A stretch of 64,000 nucleotides of DNA from Anadara kagoshimensis (GCA_021292105.1 CM037869.1:24504050-24568049); one strand, 5' to 3'. Shown: positions 1 through 12,815, counted from the first letter of the stretch. The notes: generated by a model from the sequence alone, not told the origin. Numbers and translations: made by a program.

Positions 1-815
1 TATAAACTACAGAACTCACCACTAACTATTATTATTGACGAATTTATATATGGATAGTTTACTCTTGGTTTTGATGTTTACCATAACATTATATGTTTAT
101 CATCTCATATTTTTCACTTTTCTTTTTCATTATTTTTTTCTCTTCTGTTTTGTTTTCATCAAAGTTTAAACATTTGATACATTATAGTTGGTCTAGCCTG
201 GTATGTTTGTTTTATTATTTAGATACTACTGTTTGCCTCCGAGTCTCTGCCGTTAACGTTTTCCATTATGTACAAGGTATAACATGATAGTGCTAATATG
301 ACTATCTCTGTAGAGTTATACAGAGCTCGGATTGGCATACATAATATGAGATCACTTCAAGTTAGATGTAATTTTGTCTTGCATCCAGTTATGTTGTTTC
401 TTTTGCAATTATTAAGATTGCTAATAGTCCTTCAAAACAAAACTTATAAAAACATTTTCTTTTTACAAATGTTTGATTTTTCCATAAATATAACATGTAA
501 GATATTTTTGTTATTGGTTGATGGTTTTAATTTTTTCATGTTTTGTTATTGGAACTTTTGTATTTTTATATTTCAAAGTACCTGGTGTATATATTACATA
601 TATCAAGAATTATTCTAATGTCATTATTTATGAATTTGTACATAGTGTTATCGAAATCTAATTATTTATGTTATATTTAGTTGCATTGTTAACATACTAT
701 ACATATCTGGAGACATTGAAAAAACCCTGGTCCACGTTCTGAATCAACATGTAAGTCACCAGACAGTACACTTTCTGATCCCTCTATAGAATTATTTTTG
801 GAAAATATTTCACTA
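1..815. other. AT-rich flank, no gene seen
   Basis: Open frames here are short, low-complexity and Phe/Ile-rich, as expected from AT-rich noncoding DNA. The last part may be the untranslated 5' edge of the LINE that follows: the frame reading into the endonuclease domain stays open for some codons upstream of 820. Confidence 0.5.
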
Positions 816-816
816 T

Positions 817-3800
817 TACTCACTTGAACGTTCAGAGTATCTTACCCAAACTTGATTTCATTCGAAGCGAACTTTGTTTTTACGACATACTCCTGTTTAG
901 TGAAAGTTGGTTAACCCCTGACATAGATGATTCGGATATTATGATTGATGGCTTTCATAAACCACTTCGGTTTGATCGTAGTAATAAAAAGGGAGGGGGT
1001 ATTATTGCATATATAAGTAACTCTGTATATTTTAAACTAGACCTGAATTTATTGTAAATGGACTTGAATGTATATGGTTTGAGACTTGCTTAAAAGGCAA
1101 ACGGTTACTAATAGGGACTTTCTACAGACCTCCCGATTCAGATTTATCTATATGGCAAAAATCGAACATTCTATAGATATTGCATTTAATTCAAAACCTG
1201 ACTACCTCATTATAACGGGTGATTTTAATGAAGATCAGCTCAATCCCAATAATAAGAAAATCTAAAGAATTTTAGAAAATTTTAACCTTTCACAACTTAT
1301 TGAAGATCCGACTCATTACTGGGATAACTCATTCTCGCTTTTAGATCTTTTATTATCAACAGTCAAGACATAGTAATCAGCAGTGGGGTGGGGGAAACAT
1401 TTTATGACGTTAACGTGAGATATCACTGTCCGATATTTTTAGCACTTCATATCGATAAACCTAAAAAATTATCTTTTAAACGAACTATATGGGAGTAAAA
1501 AATGGGAATTATGATTTATTTAGAGAAAAATGCAAATTACTAATTGGGCCCTTATAATGGACAATGATTTAGACACAATAGCACTTAAAATCACCGAAAC
1601 TATTAAATCTGCAGCATTAATTAGTATTCCTAGCAAAGAAGTAACAGTTCGCTCTCGTGACAAACCATGGATGCATAATAAATTAAGATCATTGATTCGT
1701 AAACGGAAAAGGTGTCACAAAAGAGCAAAGAAAAGTAACTCACCAATACATTGGGCTCAGTTTAGGAAATTACGAAATAAATGCAATAATTTAGTTAGAC
1801 AGGCCAGAGAAAATTACTTTAACAAACTCAAAGCACAATTAAATAGTGGTAGCATTGACGATAAGAATTGGTGGCAGGATCTAAGTCTTTTCTTTTTATG
1901 AACAAACCCCTAACCATACCCCCTTTACTTGTTAATGACTCTGTTATTACTGATGACCAAGCTAAAGCTGAAGTTTTTAATGATTATTTGTTAACCAAAC
2001 TTACTTGAATGATACTGATAAACGTCTTCCAACAATTAACGAATCTAATAATCTCATAGAAAATATTCACATTACACCTAAAGATATAGAAGATATTTTA
2101 TTATCCCTAAATACATCCAAAGCTTCAGGTCCAGATTACATACACCCTTTACTTCTCAAGAAATCAGCTGATATCCTATGTTATCCACTTTGTGATTATT
2201 TTAACCTATTGTTAGAAAAACTCTAAATTCCCATCTTAATGGAAACTTGCAAATGTAACTCCAGTACATAAAAAGACGATGCTAGTAACATCTGTAACTA
2301 TAGACCCATTTCCCTGTTAAGTATTTTAGGTAAAGTATTCGAAAGATGCGTTTACAAGTATCTGAACAACTATCTGATAGAAATAATTTGATAACAGACT
2401 TTCAATCTGGATTTAGACAAGGGGATTCTGCAGTCAACCAAACTGTTGCATATAAGTAACGACATTGGCAAAGCACTAGACCAAGGAAAAGAAATAAGGG
2501 CAGTTTTTTGTGACATAAGTAAAGCGTTTGACAGAGTTTGGCATCAAGGGTTACTGCATAAATTAAAGTCTATAGGTGTGGGGGGCAAGTTACTATTATG
2601 GTTTAAAAGTTATCTAGAAAATAGAACTCAAAAAGTTGTATTAAATAACGGTATTTCCCGTCAGTGAAAGAACTTAAAGCAGGTGTCCCACAAGGTTCTA
2701 TTTTAGGGCCTCTATTGTTCACAATATTTATTAATGACATTGTTTTTTCTATACAAAGCAATATTCGTTTGTTTGCTGATGACACGTCCTTATATATAAT
2801 AGTAGATAATCCAACTGATGCTTCTGACACAATCAACTCTGACTTACAGAAAATTGCTGAATGGGCTAACACGTGGCTAGTCTCCTTAATCCAAATAAAA
2901 CTGAATCCATGATCATATCAAGGAAAACTTCTATCCCATTCCACCCTATGCTTTACATGAACAACGTCCCGATAATTGAAGTCGACAATCACAAACATTT
3001 AGGTATTTATTTTTCATCTGATGGTTCTTGGAATTTTCATATAAACACTATTAAATCTAAAGCAATTTGTAGACTTAATTTACTTAGAAAATTAAAATTT
3101 CAGCTAGATCGTCGGTCTCTCGAAAAAATGTACTTTACTTTCATTCGCCCATTATTAGAATACGCTGACATTGTTTGGATAATATGACAGAAGACTTAAA
3201 AGATCAAATCGAAAATATTAATTTAGATGCTGCTAGAATAATTACAGGAGCTACCAAACTTTCTAGCAAAAATCTGCTTTATCGGGAAACTGGTTGGGAA
3301 ACTCTTGATAAACGTAGAAAACAACACAGACTAATCCAATTTTATAAAATGTATCACAGTTTAACTCCTGACTATCTTAAAGACTTAATTACTTTTAGAA
3401 AACGACGAATTACATTCATATTCTACCAGAAGTAGTCAAAATCTTAACACTGTTTTATGTAGGACAAATTTCTATTTTAAAAGCTTTTTACCACAAACTA
3501 TTAGAGACTGGAATGAATTACCTATTGAAATAAGGAATGCTTCTATTACTATTTTTCGTAAATTTATCAATAATTCTGTTAACATTCCTTGTTATTTTTT
3601 CTATGGTCAGAGGTTGAGCCAATCTATCATACAAGGTTGAGACTTAAATGCAGTTCGCTTAAACAAGACCTATACAATAAAAATTTAGTAACTGACCCAA
3701 AATGTTCATGGGAGACATAGAAACAACAAAACATTACTTATTAGAATGCAAAAATTATGATCACATTAGATCGATTACAATTTTTAAACTAAAGTTAAAC

Positions 3801-4240
3801 CGTATTATAGACAGTGAGCTTTTACTTCATGGAGATTCAAACCTACCGGATGCTTCAAACATTGAAATCTTTAAAACAGTTCAAAACTTATTAACCTATC
3901 TAAAACGATTCTCAAACTAGAACAATATTGTCAACTTACTATTTATTTGTATACTACTACCAGTGTGATATCTTACATGTAACTTCTCAATTGATTAAAT
4001 ATAAATATGTACTATTGCTTAATTTAACATTTTATATCTAACGATTGTACCTGGCTTTATCATAATATTTTCCTTTGTTTTGGCCATTCAGTTTTGAATT
4101 TTACAGTATCTAAGGAAACGGGTTAATATAAGCCATTCTGGCTTGTTCCTGAATCCTTTTCTATATTTCTATATGTTTGTATATTGAATTATATGTTGTA
4201 TATATTGTTTTTGGAGAATAAAATATTGTTTAAACTAAGT
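817..4240 (+). mobile_element. Decayed non-LTR retrotransposon (LINE) with endonuclease and reverse transcriptase
   Basis: The remnant reads in order through an AP-type endonuclease (LNVQSILPKLDF near 817-855, ESWLTPDIDDSD, then GTFYRPPDSD near 1115 and GDFNEDQ near 1220), a basic linker (1530-1900, KPWMHNKLRSLIRKRKR), a reverse transcriptase (SKASGPDYIHP near 2120, NYRPISLLSILGKVFE near 2295, DISKAFDRVWH near 2512, [12 protein letters not shown] near 2685, catalytic FADD at 2772-2783) and a C-terminal segment with a DIETTKHYLLEC signature near 3712. At least eight frameshifts or stops break the frame, so it is dead. After the last coding block (3920) comes a ~320-bp AT-rich tail with AATAAA-like sequence near 4220. 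The layout fits the Jockey/CR1-like group; the clade is not resolved. The 5' end looks truncated. Confidence 0.9.
2446..2912 (+). pseudogene. LINE reverse transcriptase core (broken)
   Basis: This is the best preserved part of the LINE: fingers and palm motifs DISKAFDRVW, then [19 protein letters not shown], then the catalytic [10 protein letters not shown]. The first and second blocks are in different frames around 2664, so the polymerase cannot be made from one reading frame. Confidence 0.85.
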
Positions 4241-4251
4241 CGTTAGCTCAG

Positions 4252-4405
4252 ATAGATTCTGGTTCCCAATATATCGACAGCTGTAATCTCTCTCCGGGAC
4301 CCTTTTCGACCAAAAGTTATCTATATCGCGGCCGCCCCTCGGCAGCCGTGTTTCGACTCCTTTTTGTTAGCTCAGTGTTAAACTTTCGACAGGCCTGTAC
4401 TGTAT
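4252..4405. repeat. Fragment of inverted-repeat element family C (ends CAGGCCTGTCGAAAG)
   Basis: It ends with AAACTTTCGACAGGCCTGTA, which recurs at the ends of similar pieces at 25368-25714, 29250-29652, 32450-32550 and 34970-35175. Only the right half is recognisable. Confidence 0.5.
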
Positions 4406-4505
4406 ATCACAGATAAATATAGACTATTGTGAAATATAATGTATACTATAAACTAATCAGGTTTTTGCCTTTTGGTACGTTACGTGGTCCCATGATTATG
4501 TATCC

Positions 4506-4835
4506 ACTGTGGTGGCTCAGTTAATAGAGTGCCCGCTCCGTAAGTGGGAGGTCATTGTTTCGAACCCCGACCGTGTCTAACCTAAAATTTAAAAGTGGGT
4601 AGCGACTTTCTTTTGCCAAGCGCTCGGCATTACGGAATGAAAACCACTGTTTTTTCGGGTGGGAACTTAAAATAACGAAATCCCGTGTCATGGTACGTGT
4701 GACACGATAAAGAATCATGCTGTACAATGTCATCAGTGCAACGCATAGGCAAAATTCCCACACCTTCGTCTAAAGCTGCCGACGTCACGATATAAGTGAA
4801 ATATTCATGACAGACAGTTAAGCACCATCACTCAA
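4506..4835 (+). mobile_element. tRNA-headed SINE, type 1
   Basis: The head has an A-box-like TGGCTCAGTTAATAGAG and a B-box-like TTTCGAACCCC. The body carries the family signatures AAAGTGGGTAG, GCCAAGCGCTCGGCATTACG, GACGTCACGATATAAGTGAA and a 3' end near AGTTAAGCACCATCACTCAA. The same parts recur in the same order at 5162, 39200 and, on the minus strand, 52640 and 58135. It resembles bivalve SINEs with a shared central domain; the exact family name is not assigned. Confidence 0.8.
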
Positions 4836-5161
4836 CTCAACTCTATGCGGGTGATCCTATTTGGAATATTTGCCAGAAAGGTGGATTTTTTACCGGCACT
4901 ATAAATTTCCCCACCAACTTAGAACTGATCGTTTCGATAAAGTTAGTTTTGTTCGGACTTAAAACATCATTACCCTATCCCATATCCATTTTACTCCAAA
5001 GTTCTCTACCAGTGGCGAAAGAGATCAAACGCTCTTCTCAAGAACGACATATAATCTCCTTATAGCCCTGTGAACCTTTTGATTTTTCTGAAGACTAGCT
5101 TGCAGTCAGTAATGTGAATCAAAATACTAGTAGAGTTATTTAGAATCTGTGTTCTCTATAT

Positions 5162-5495
5162 ACTAACCACTTCGGTAGCTCAGTGGTAGAGTGTCATCCG
5201 TAAGTAGAAGGTCGTGGGTTCGAATCCCGACCGGGTTTGACCCAAAACTTGAAAGTGGGTAGTGACTGTTCTTTCGCCAAGTACTCGGCATTACGAAATG
5301 AAAGTCACGGTTCTTTCGGTTAAACGAGGTCCCAAGTCATTGTAGGCTTGGCACGATAAAAGACCCTGTTGAAATTGTATGATGCCATCAGCGTAATGCA
5401 CAGACACAATTTTTGTACCTTCGCCTGTAGCTGGCGACGTCTTGAGTGAAATATTCTTGACTGGGACGTTAAACACCATTACTCAAATCAACTAT
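5162..5495 (+). mobile_element. tRNA-headed SINE, type 1
   Basis: The A-box region is GGTAGCTCAGTGGTAGAG and the B-box is GGGTTCGAATCCC, so this is the best preserved head of the family in the window. The body and the 3' end (TTGACTGGGACGTTAAACAC) match the copy at 4506. Confidence 0.85.
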
Positions 5496-5900
5496 CTCTA
5501 TAAAATTATAGTGCTATGAAACTTGTATTGCTATTTATTTTTCTTGGATTCTTATTAAATTATTCCACCTTCTTATTTAATTTTAATATTTTTAATTCGT
5601 TTTTATTTATTTATTTATTTATTTATTGAAAATAAATATTTTCTACATATATTGAGTGTTGTTTTCCTACATTCAAGTTAAGGTTATGTAATTTTATGTC
5701 CTTGAAGGTGTATGGATGTTGTATTTTTTGTACTGATACTGTATTGCTTGTTATGAATATTTACATTAAATATTGTACCAATAAGTTAATATAATATTAA
5801 CTTACGAAATGAAATGAATTGAATCAAAATTTCATCTTGTTATTCACTTTTCGGATCCGTAAAATATTCTGATATATATGGAGCAGATGTTCTACTGGTA
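5496..5900. other. AT-rich spacer with short (TTTA)n run
   Basis: A short tetranucleotide run lies near 5605-5630. Nothing else is recognised. Confidence 0.4.
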
Positions 5901-5902
5901 CA

Positions 5903-6133
5903 GGCCCCAGTTTCACAATCGTTCCTTAGCTAAGATTTTCCTTAACTAAAATCTGGCAAAATTTCAAATCTTTATCATTTTGTTAATTTTCAAAATATTC
6001 AGGATTTTAAGTTGTCATTTTAAGATAGATTTTAACATTTGCATTTAGTTTTGACAAAAATATTCATCAGTAGTTCCAAAAATAGATAACCAAAATTTGC
6101 TAAATTTAAATTAAGGAAAACCGGGACCAGTAC
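5903..6133. mobile_element. MITE-like element, family D (ends CCAGTTTCACAATCRTTCC)
   Basis: The left end CCAGTTTCACAATCGTTCC and the internal TTCATCAGTAGTTCCAAAA match the copy at 33064-33300, whose ends are inverted repeats. The right terminal repeat is partly lost here. Confidence 0.6.
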
Positions 6134-6311
6134 TACTTGTTATGAATGATTTAAAAGAGTTATTCGTTCTATAATCTATATGACTAATATTGTACCAATT
6201 AGTTATATTAACTTACGAAATGAAATTAATTGAATTGAGTGTATTTTTCATCATTGTGCCCATCGTTTAAGTTAATTTCTTTATATTGTTAAGTGAGTCA
6301 CGTTACTTAAC

Positions 6312-6650
6312 TTTGAAACCACTACGATAGCCCAATGTTCGCTTTATGTATGGGAGGCCGTGGGTTCAAACCCCAACCGGGGTCTGTTCAAGACTTGAAA
6401 AAAGGTAGTGACTGTTCTCTCGGTAAGCAGCCGGTAGTTAAAAATGAGAATCACGGGGTCTTTCCAGGAAGAGACATAAAAACTATTACCCATTTTACGG
6501 CAGACGTGGCACGTTAAAGAATCCTCCCCTGGACATTGTCGTGACCGCACTGAAAATGTCAAGTTTTATGCCTCTTCACCTAAAGATTATGACGTCTCGA
6601 TATAAGTCAAATATTCTTGATTAAACTCCATTCAATAAACCAGTTATTAC
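6312..6650 (+). mobile_element. tRNA-headed SINE, type 2
   Basis: A degenerate head (ACGATAGCCCAATG; B-box GGGTTCAAACCCC) is followed by the same AGTGACTGTTCTCTCGG signature as type 1. The middle then differs (GGGGTCTTTCCAGGAAGAGAC, CGGCAGACGTGGCACGTTAAAG) and matches the copy at 49308-49595. The 3' part returns to GACGTCTCGATATAAGTCAA. Confidence 0.75.
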
Positions 6651-6659
6651 TTTATCTGA

Positions 6660-7137
6660 TAGTGACCGACAAGATAATATCGTCCAAACACATATACAGT
6701 GATGTTTTATTATACTTTACATTTCTATTTAAAAGACAGCCAGTCTCCGACATATAGAGGAAACTGGAGTTCCCGGTTAAAAACCGCAATGGGAAGATCT
6801 GACAAAGCAGCTCAGAAAAAATGCATGATGTTAATAAAGGGAGGTTACTCTGACTATAACAAACTATATGCATGTATATATAGTTAGTTACAGTACAAGT
6901 TACCTCCCTTTATTTTTAAAAACTATTGCCCCAATGTTAAAAAAATATAATAAAAAAGGTTGCGTATGAATTTGAATTTAAATGCACGAGACTAACTTGG
7001 TTTCCAATAGCAACCCAAAGTTTTATCCATCTGAAATTAAATGCAAAGTTCTGACCGATGAAAATACTGTAAATCAAGGCAATTTAATTATTATGAAAAT
7101 GCATTGAAAGTTAAACAGAAAAAACTAGTTAAAATAG
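6660..7137. other. Spacer, no gene seen
   Basis: A short imperfect palindrome, AAAGGGAGGTTAC...GTTACCTCCCTTT, spans about 6837-6911. No protein-coding signal. Confidence 0.4.
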
Positions 7138-7243
7138 TGTTACATACCATTTTTAAAAATTTGATCATAAAATCCATTCAAAAATGGTATATTGTCATTT
7201 TTAAAATGTATTTTATGTTTAAAAAAAAAATGATATATGACAC
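7138..7243. repeat. Two overlapping copies of a ~60-nt hairpin element
   Basis: The left copy (7138-7197) reads ACATACCATTTTT to AAAAATGGTATAT. The right copy (7193-7243) starts TGTCATTTTTAAAATGTATT and ends ATGATATATGACA. They are degenerate relatives of the hairpins at 16980-17063 and 33935-33996. Confidence 0.6.
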
Positions 7244-7394
7244 AAGCATAAAGTTCCGAATTTTATCACTTATGATAATGTCAATTCTTTGTATTATCTT
7301 TATATTGTAAATCAAAAGGATATTCTCTAATACACAAGATAGAAATTATCGCTAACCAGCTGGTTGTATCAAACTCACAAATAGTAACATGTCT

Positions 7395-7640
7395 TGACCT
7401 TTCAAGGTCGTCAAAAAGTTTTATGGACCCAATTATTGAGATCTCTGTATCTAAAATTATCCTGGGTATAGTTTCATGTTCCTTTCATTCTAAGTTTTGA
7501 GTTCTCACTGGCTGGTGCAGCTAGCTAAATAGAAGGGGCTTACCGATCCGTTGCACCCGGCTTTATTTCCCTGGTGGAAATTTACGTGTTTTGCATTTAT
7601 TTATTTGCAAAGATTTTAGTTTGCATTTGCGATTGTGGAT
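7395..7640 (+). mobile_element. 3' end of MGTNCA-type retroelement
   Basis: The degenerate C-terminal codons and 3' UTR of the dispersed retroelement best seen at 48430-49010 are recognisable: TCAAAAAGTTTTATGG, then TAGTTTCATGTTCCTTTCA, GCAGCTAGCTAAATAGAAGG and TTCCCTGGTGGAAATTTACG. The 46-bp satellite starts where this element's 3' tail should be. Confidence 0.75.
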
Positions 7641-10600
7641 TGGAATGTACGGGTATGTTTGTGGATGAATTTTGTGATTGTGGAATGGGTATGGACAGAT
7701 ATGTTTCTGTTCGACTTTTGTTATTGTTGATTTTAAATGGGTCAGTATATTTGTGTTTGACTTTTGGGTTTGTGGTTTGGACATTAACCGGTATGTTTGA
7801 ATTGGATTTTTGTGATTTTTGATCGGACATGGACCGGTATGTTTCTGTTTGACTTTTGTGATTGTGAATTGGACACGGACCGGTGAGTTTGTGTTTTACG
7901 ATTGGACACGGACCGGTATGTTTGTGTTTGACTTTTGGAATTGTGGATTTGACATGGACCGTTTAGTTTGTGTTTGACTTTTGGAATTGAGAATTGGACA
8001 TGGACCGGTATGTTTGTGTTTGACTTTTGGAATTGTGAATTTGACATGGACCGATATGTTTGTGTTTTACGTTTGGAATTGTGAATTGGATACGGATCGG
8101 TGAGTTTGTGTTTAACGTTTGGAATTGTGAATATTGGACACGGACCGGTGAGTTCGTGTTTGACTTTTAGAATTGTGAATTGGGCATGGACCCGTTTGTT
8201 TGTGTTTGACTTTTGGACTTGTGAATCGGACATGGACCGGTATGTCCATGTTTGACTTTTGGAATTGTGGATTGGACATGGATAGGTATGTTTCTGTTTG
8301 ACTTTTGGAATTGTGAATTAGACATGGACCGGTATGTTTGTGTTTGACTTTTGGAATTGTGAATTAGACATGGACCAGTATGTTTGTGTTTGACTTTTGG
8401 ACTTGTGAATCGGACATGGACCGGTATGTCCATGTTTGACTTTTGGAATTGTGAATTGGACACGGACCGGTATGTCCATGTTTGACTTTTGTGATTGTGA
8501 TTTGGACATGGACCGGTATGTTTTTGTTTGACTTTTGGAATTGTGAATATTGGACACGGACCGGTGAGTTCGTGTTTGACTTTTGGAATTGTGAATTGGG
8601 CATGGACCCGTTTGTTTGTGTTTGACTTTTGGACTTGTGAATCGGACATGGACCGGTATGTCCATGTTTGACTTTTGGAATTGTGGATTGGACATGGATA
8701 GGTATGTTTGTGTTTGACTTTTGGAATTGTGAATTAGACATTGACCGGTATGTCCATGTTTGACTTTTGTGATTGTGATTTGGACATGGACCGGTATGTT
8801 TTTGTTTGACTTTTGGAATTGTGAATATTGGACACGGACCGGTGAGTTCGTGTTTGACTTTTGGAATTGTGAATTGGGCATGGACCCGTTTGTTTGTGTT
8901 TGACTTTTGGACTTGTGAATCGGACATGGACCGGTATGTCCATGTTTGACTTTTGGAATTGTGAATTGGACACGGACCGGTATGTCCATGTTTGACTTTT
9001 GTGATTGTGATTTGGACATGGACCGGTATGTTTTCGTTTGACTTTTGGAATTGTGATTTGGACACGGACCGGTATGTTTGTGTTTGACTTTTGGAATTGT
9101 GATTTGGACACGGACCGGTATGTTTGTGTTTGACTTTTGGAATTGTGATTTGGACACGGACCGGTATGTTTTTGTTTGACTTTTGGAATTGTGGATTTGA
9201 CATGGACCGGTATGTCCATGTTTGACTTTTGGAATTGTGATTTGGACATGGACCGGTATGTTTGTGTTTGACTTTTGGACTTGTGAATCGGACATGGACC
9301 GGTATGTCCATGTTTGACTTTTGGACTTGTGAATCGGACATGGACCGGTATGTCCATGTTTGACTTTTGGAATTGTGATTTGGACATGGACCGGTATGTT
9401 TGTGTTTGACTTTTGGACTTGTGAATCAGACATGGACCGGTATGTCCATGTTTGACTTTTGGAATTGTGAATTGGACACGGACCGGTATGTCCATGTTTG
9501 ACTTTTGGAATTGTGATTTGGACACGGACCGGTATGTTTGTGTTTGACTTTTGGAATTGTGATTTGGACACGGACCGGTATGTTTTTGTTTGACTTTTGG
9601 AATTGTGAATTGGACACGGACCGGTATGTCCATGTTTGACTTTTGGAATTGTGAATTGGACATGGACCGGTATGTTTGTGTTTGACTTTTGGACTTGTGA
9701 ATTGGACACGGACCGGTATGTCCATGTTTGACTTTTGGAATTGTGATTTGGACATGGACCGGTATGTTTGTGTTTGACTTTTGGACTTGTGAATTGGACA
9801 CGGACCGGTATGTCCATGTTTGACTTTTGGAATTGTGAATTGGACATGGACCGGTATGTCCATGTTTGACTTTTGGGATTGTAATTTGGACATGGACCGG
9901 TATGTTTTTGTTTGACTTTTGGACTTGTGAATCGGACATGGACCGGTATGTCCATGTTTGACTTTTGGAATTGTGAATTGGACACGGACCGATATGTCCA
10001 TGTTTGACTTTTGTGATTGTGATTTGGACATGGACCGGTATGTTTTTGTTTGACTTTTGGAATTGTGAATTGGACACGGACCGGTATGTCCATGTTTGAC
10101 TTTTGGAATTGTGAATTGGACATGGACCGGTATGTCCATGTTTGACTTTTGGACTTGTGAATCGGACACGGACCGGTATGTCCATGTTTGACTTTTGGAA
10201 TTGTAAATTGGACACGGACCGGTATGTCCATGTTTGACTTTTGGAATTGTGAATTGGACACGGACCGGTATGTCCATGTTTGACTTTTGGAATTGTGAAT
10301 TGGACATGGACCGGTATGTTTGTGTTTGACTTTTGGACTTGTGAATTGGACACGGACCGGTATGTCCATGTTTGACTTTTGGAATTGTGATTTGGACATG
10401 GACCGGTATGTTTGTGTTTGACTTTTGGACTTGTGAATTGGACACGGACCGGTATGTCCATGTTTGACTTTTGGAATTGTGAATTGGACATGGACCGGTA
10501 TGTCCATGTTTGATTTTTTGGATTGTAATTTGGACATGGACCGGTATGTTTTTGTTTGACTTTTGGACTTGTGAATCGGACATGGACCGGTATGTCCATG

Positions 10601-12815
10601 TTTGACTTTTGGAATTGTGAATTGGACACGGACCGGTATGTCCATGTTTGACTTTTGTGATTGTGATTTGGACATGGACCGGTATGTTTTTGTTTGACTT
10701 TTGGAATTGTGAATTTGACACGGACCGGTATGTCCATGTTTGACTTTTGGAATTGTGAATTGGACATGGACCGGTATGTCCATGTTTGACTTTTGGGATT
10801 GTAATTTGGACATGGACCGGTATGTTTTTGTTTGACTTTTGGAATTGTGAATTAGACATGGACCGGTATGTCCATGTTTGACTTTTGGAATTGTGAATTG
10901 GACATGGACCGGTATGTCCATGTTTGACTTTTGGAATTGTGATTTGGACGTGAACCGGTATGTTTGTGTTTTACGTTTGGAATTGTGAATTGGACATGGA
11001 CCGGTATGTCCATGTTTGACTTTTGGAATTGTGAATTGGACACGGACCGGTATGTCCATGTTTGACTTTTGTGATTGTGATTTGGACATGGACCGGTATG
11101 TTTTTGTTTGACTTTTGGACTTGTGAATCGGACATGGACCGGTATGTCCATGTTTGACTTTTGGAATTGTGAATTGGACACGGACCGGTATGTCCATGTT
11201 TGACTTTTGTGATTGTGATTTGGACATGGACCGGTATGTTTTTGTTTGACTTTTGGAATTGTGAATTAGACATTGACCGGTATGTCCATGTTTGACTTTT
11301 GGAATTGTGAATTTGACATGGACCGGTACGTCCGTGTTTGACTTTTGGAATTGTGAATTTGACATGGACCGGTATGTTTTTGTTTGACTTTTGGAATTGT
11401 GAATTTGACATGGACCGGTATGTCCATGTTTGACTTTTGGAATTGTGAATTTGACATGGACCGGTATGTCCATGTTTGACTTTTGGAATTGTGAATTTGA
11501 CATGGACCGGTATGTTTTTGTTTGACTTTTGGAATTGTGAATTTGACATGGACCGGTACGTCCGTGTTTGACTTTTGGAATTGTGAATTTGACATGGACC
11601 GGTATGTCCATGTTTGACTTTTGGAATTGTGAATTTGACATGGACCGGTATGTCCATGTTTGACTTTTGGAATTGTGAGTTGGACACGGACCGGTATGTC
11701 CGTGTTTGACTTTTTGAATTGTGAATTGGACACGGACCGGTATGTTTTTGTTTGACTTTTGGAATTGTGATTTGGACATGGACCGGTATGTTTGTGTTTT
11801 ACGTTTGGAATTGTGAGTTGGACACGGACTGGTATGTCCATGTTTGACTTTTGGAATTGTGAATTTGACATGGACCGGTATGTTTGTGTTTTACGTTTTG
11901 AATTGTGAGTTGGACACGGACTGGTATGTCCATGTTTGACTTTTGGAATTGTGAGTTGGACACGGACCGGTATGTCCATGTTTGACTTTTGTGATTGTGA
12001 TTTGGACATGGACCGGTATGTTTGTGTTTTACGTTTGGAATTGTGAGTTGGACACGGACTGGTATGTCCATGTTTGACTTTTGGAATTGTGAATTTGACA
12101 TGGACCGGTATGTTTGTGTTTTACGTTTGGAATTGTGAGTTGGACACGGACTGGTATGTCCATGTTTGACTTTTGGAATTGTGAATTTGACACGGACTGG
12201 AATGTCCGTGTTTTACTTGTGGGATTAGGGTTTGGACATGGACCGGTATGTTTCTGTTTGACTTTTGTGATTGTTAATAGGACATGGACCGGTATGTCCA
12301 TGTTTGACTTTTGGAATTGTGAATTGGACACGGACCGGTATGTTTTTGTTTGACTTTTGGAATTGTGAATTTGACATGGACCGGTATGTTTGTGTTTTAC
12401 GTTTGGAATTGTGAGTTGGACACGGACTGGTATGTCCATGTTTGACTTTTGGAATTGTGAATTTGACATGGACCGGTATGTTTGTGTTTTACGTTTGGAA
12501 TTGTGAGTTGGACACGGACTGGTATGTCCATGTTTGACTTTTGGAATTGTGAATTTGACATGGACCGGTATGTTTGTGTTTTACGTTTGGAATTGTGAGT
12601 TGGACACGGACTGGTATGTCCATGTTTGACTTTTGGAATTGTGAATTTGACACGGATCGGTATGTCCGTGTTTTACTTGTGGGATTATGGTTTGGACATC
12701 GACCGGTATGTTTCTGTTTGACTTTTGTGATTGTTAATAGGACATGGACCGGTATGTCCATGTTTGACTTTTGGAATTGTGAACTGGACATGGGCCGGTA
12801 TGTTTTTATTTGACT
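7640..12815 (+). repeat. Satellite array, 46-bp unit, about 112 copies
   Basis: The period is exactly 46 bp over long stretches (for example GGTATGTCCATG at 9301 and 9347). Units differ at a few recurrent sites: GTATGTTTGTG, GTATGTCCATG or GTATGTTTTTG; GAATTGGAC, GATTTGGAC or GAATCGGAC; CACGGACC or CATGGACC. A rarer 48-bp variant (GAATATTGGACACGG) recurs at about 8131, 8547 and 8823, showing multi-unit blocks were copied together. The minus strand of the usual unit has no stop triplet in any frame, so very long reading frames (up to 8318-11779) appear by chance. I see no start context, splice sites or domain supporting a gene. Confidence 0.95.

Noticed and set aside
824-3920. Functional LINE
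   Set aside because: Multiple stops and frameshifts across endonuclease and reverse transcriptase.
4506-4580. Functional tRNA genes at SINE heads (also 5162, 23625, 49060, 49308)
   Set aside because: A- and B-box-like motifs are present, but acceptor stems do not pair well and each head continues into a repeated SINE body.
8318-11779. Open frame of 1153 codons and several other long minus-strand frames
   Set aside because: They lie wholly within the 46-bp satellite, all three frames are open for the same trivial reason, and no domain or splice signal supports them.
7640-12815. CRISPR-like array
   Set aside because: Units are contiguous without unique spacers, and the DNA is clearly from an animal. 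The 54-bp array fails for the same reason.
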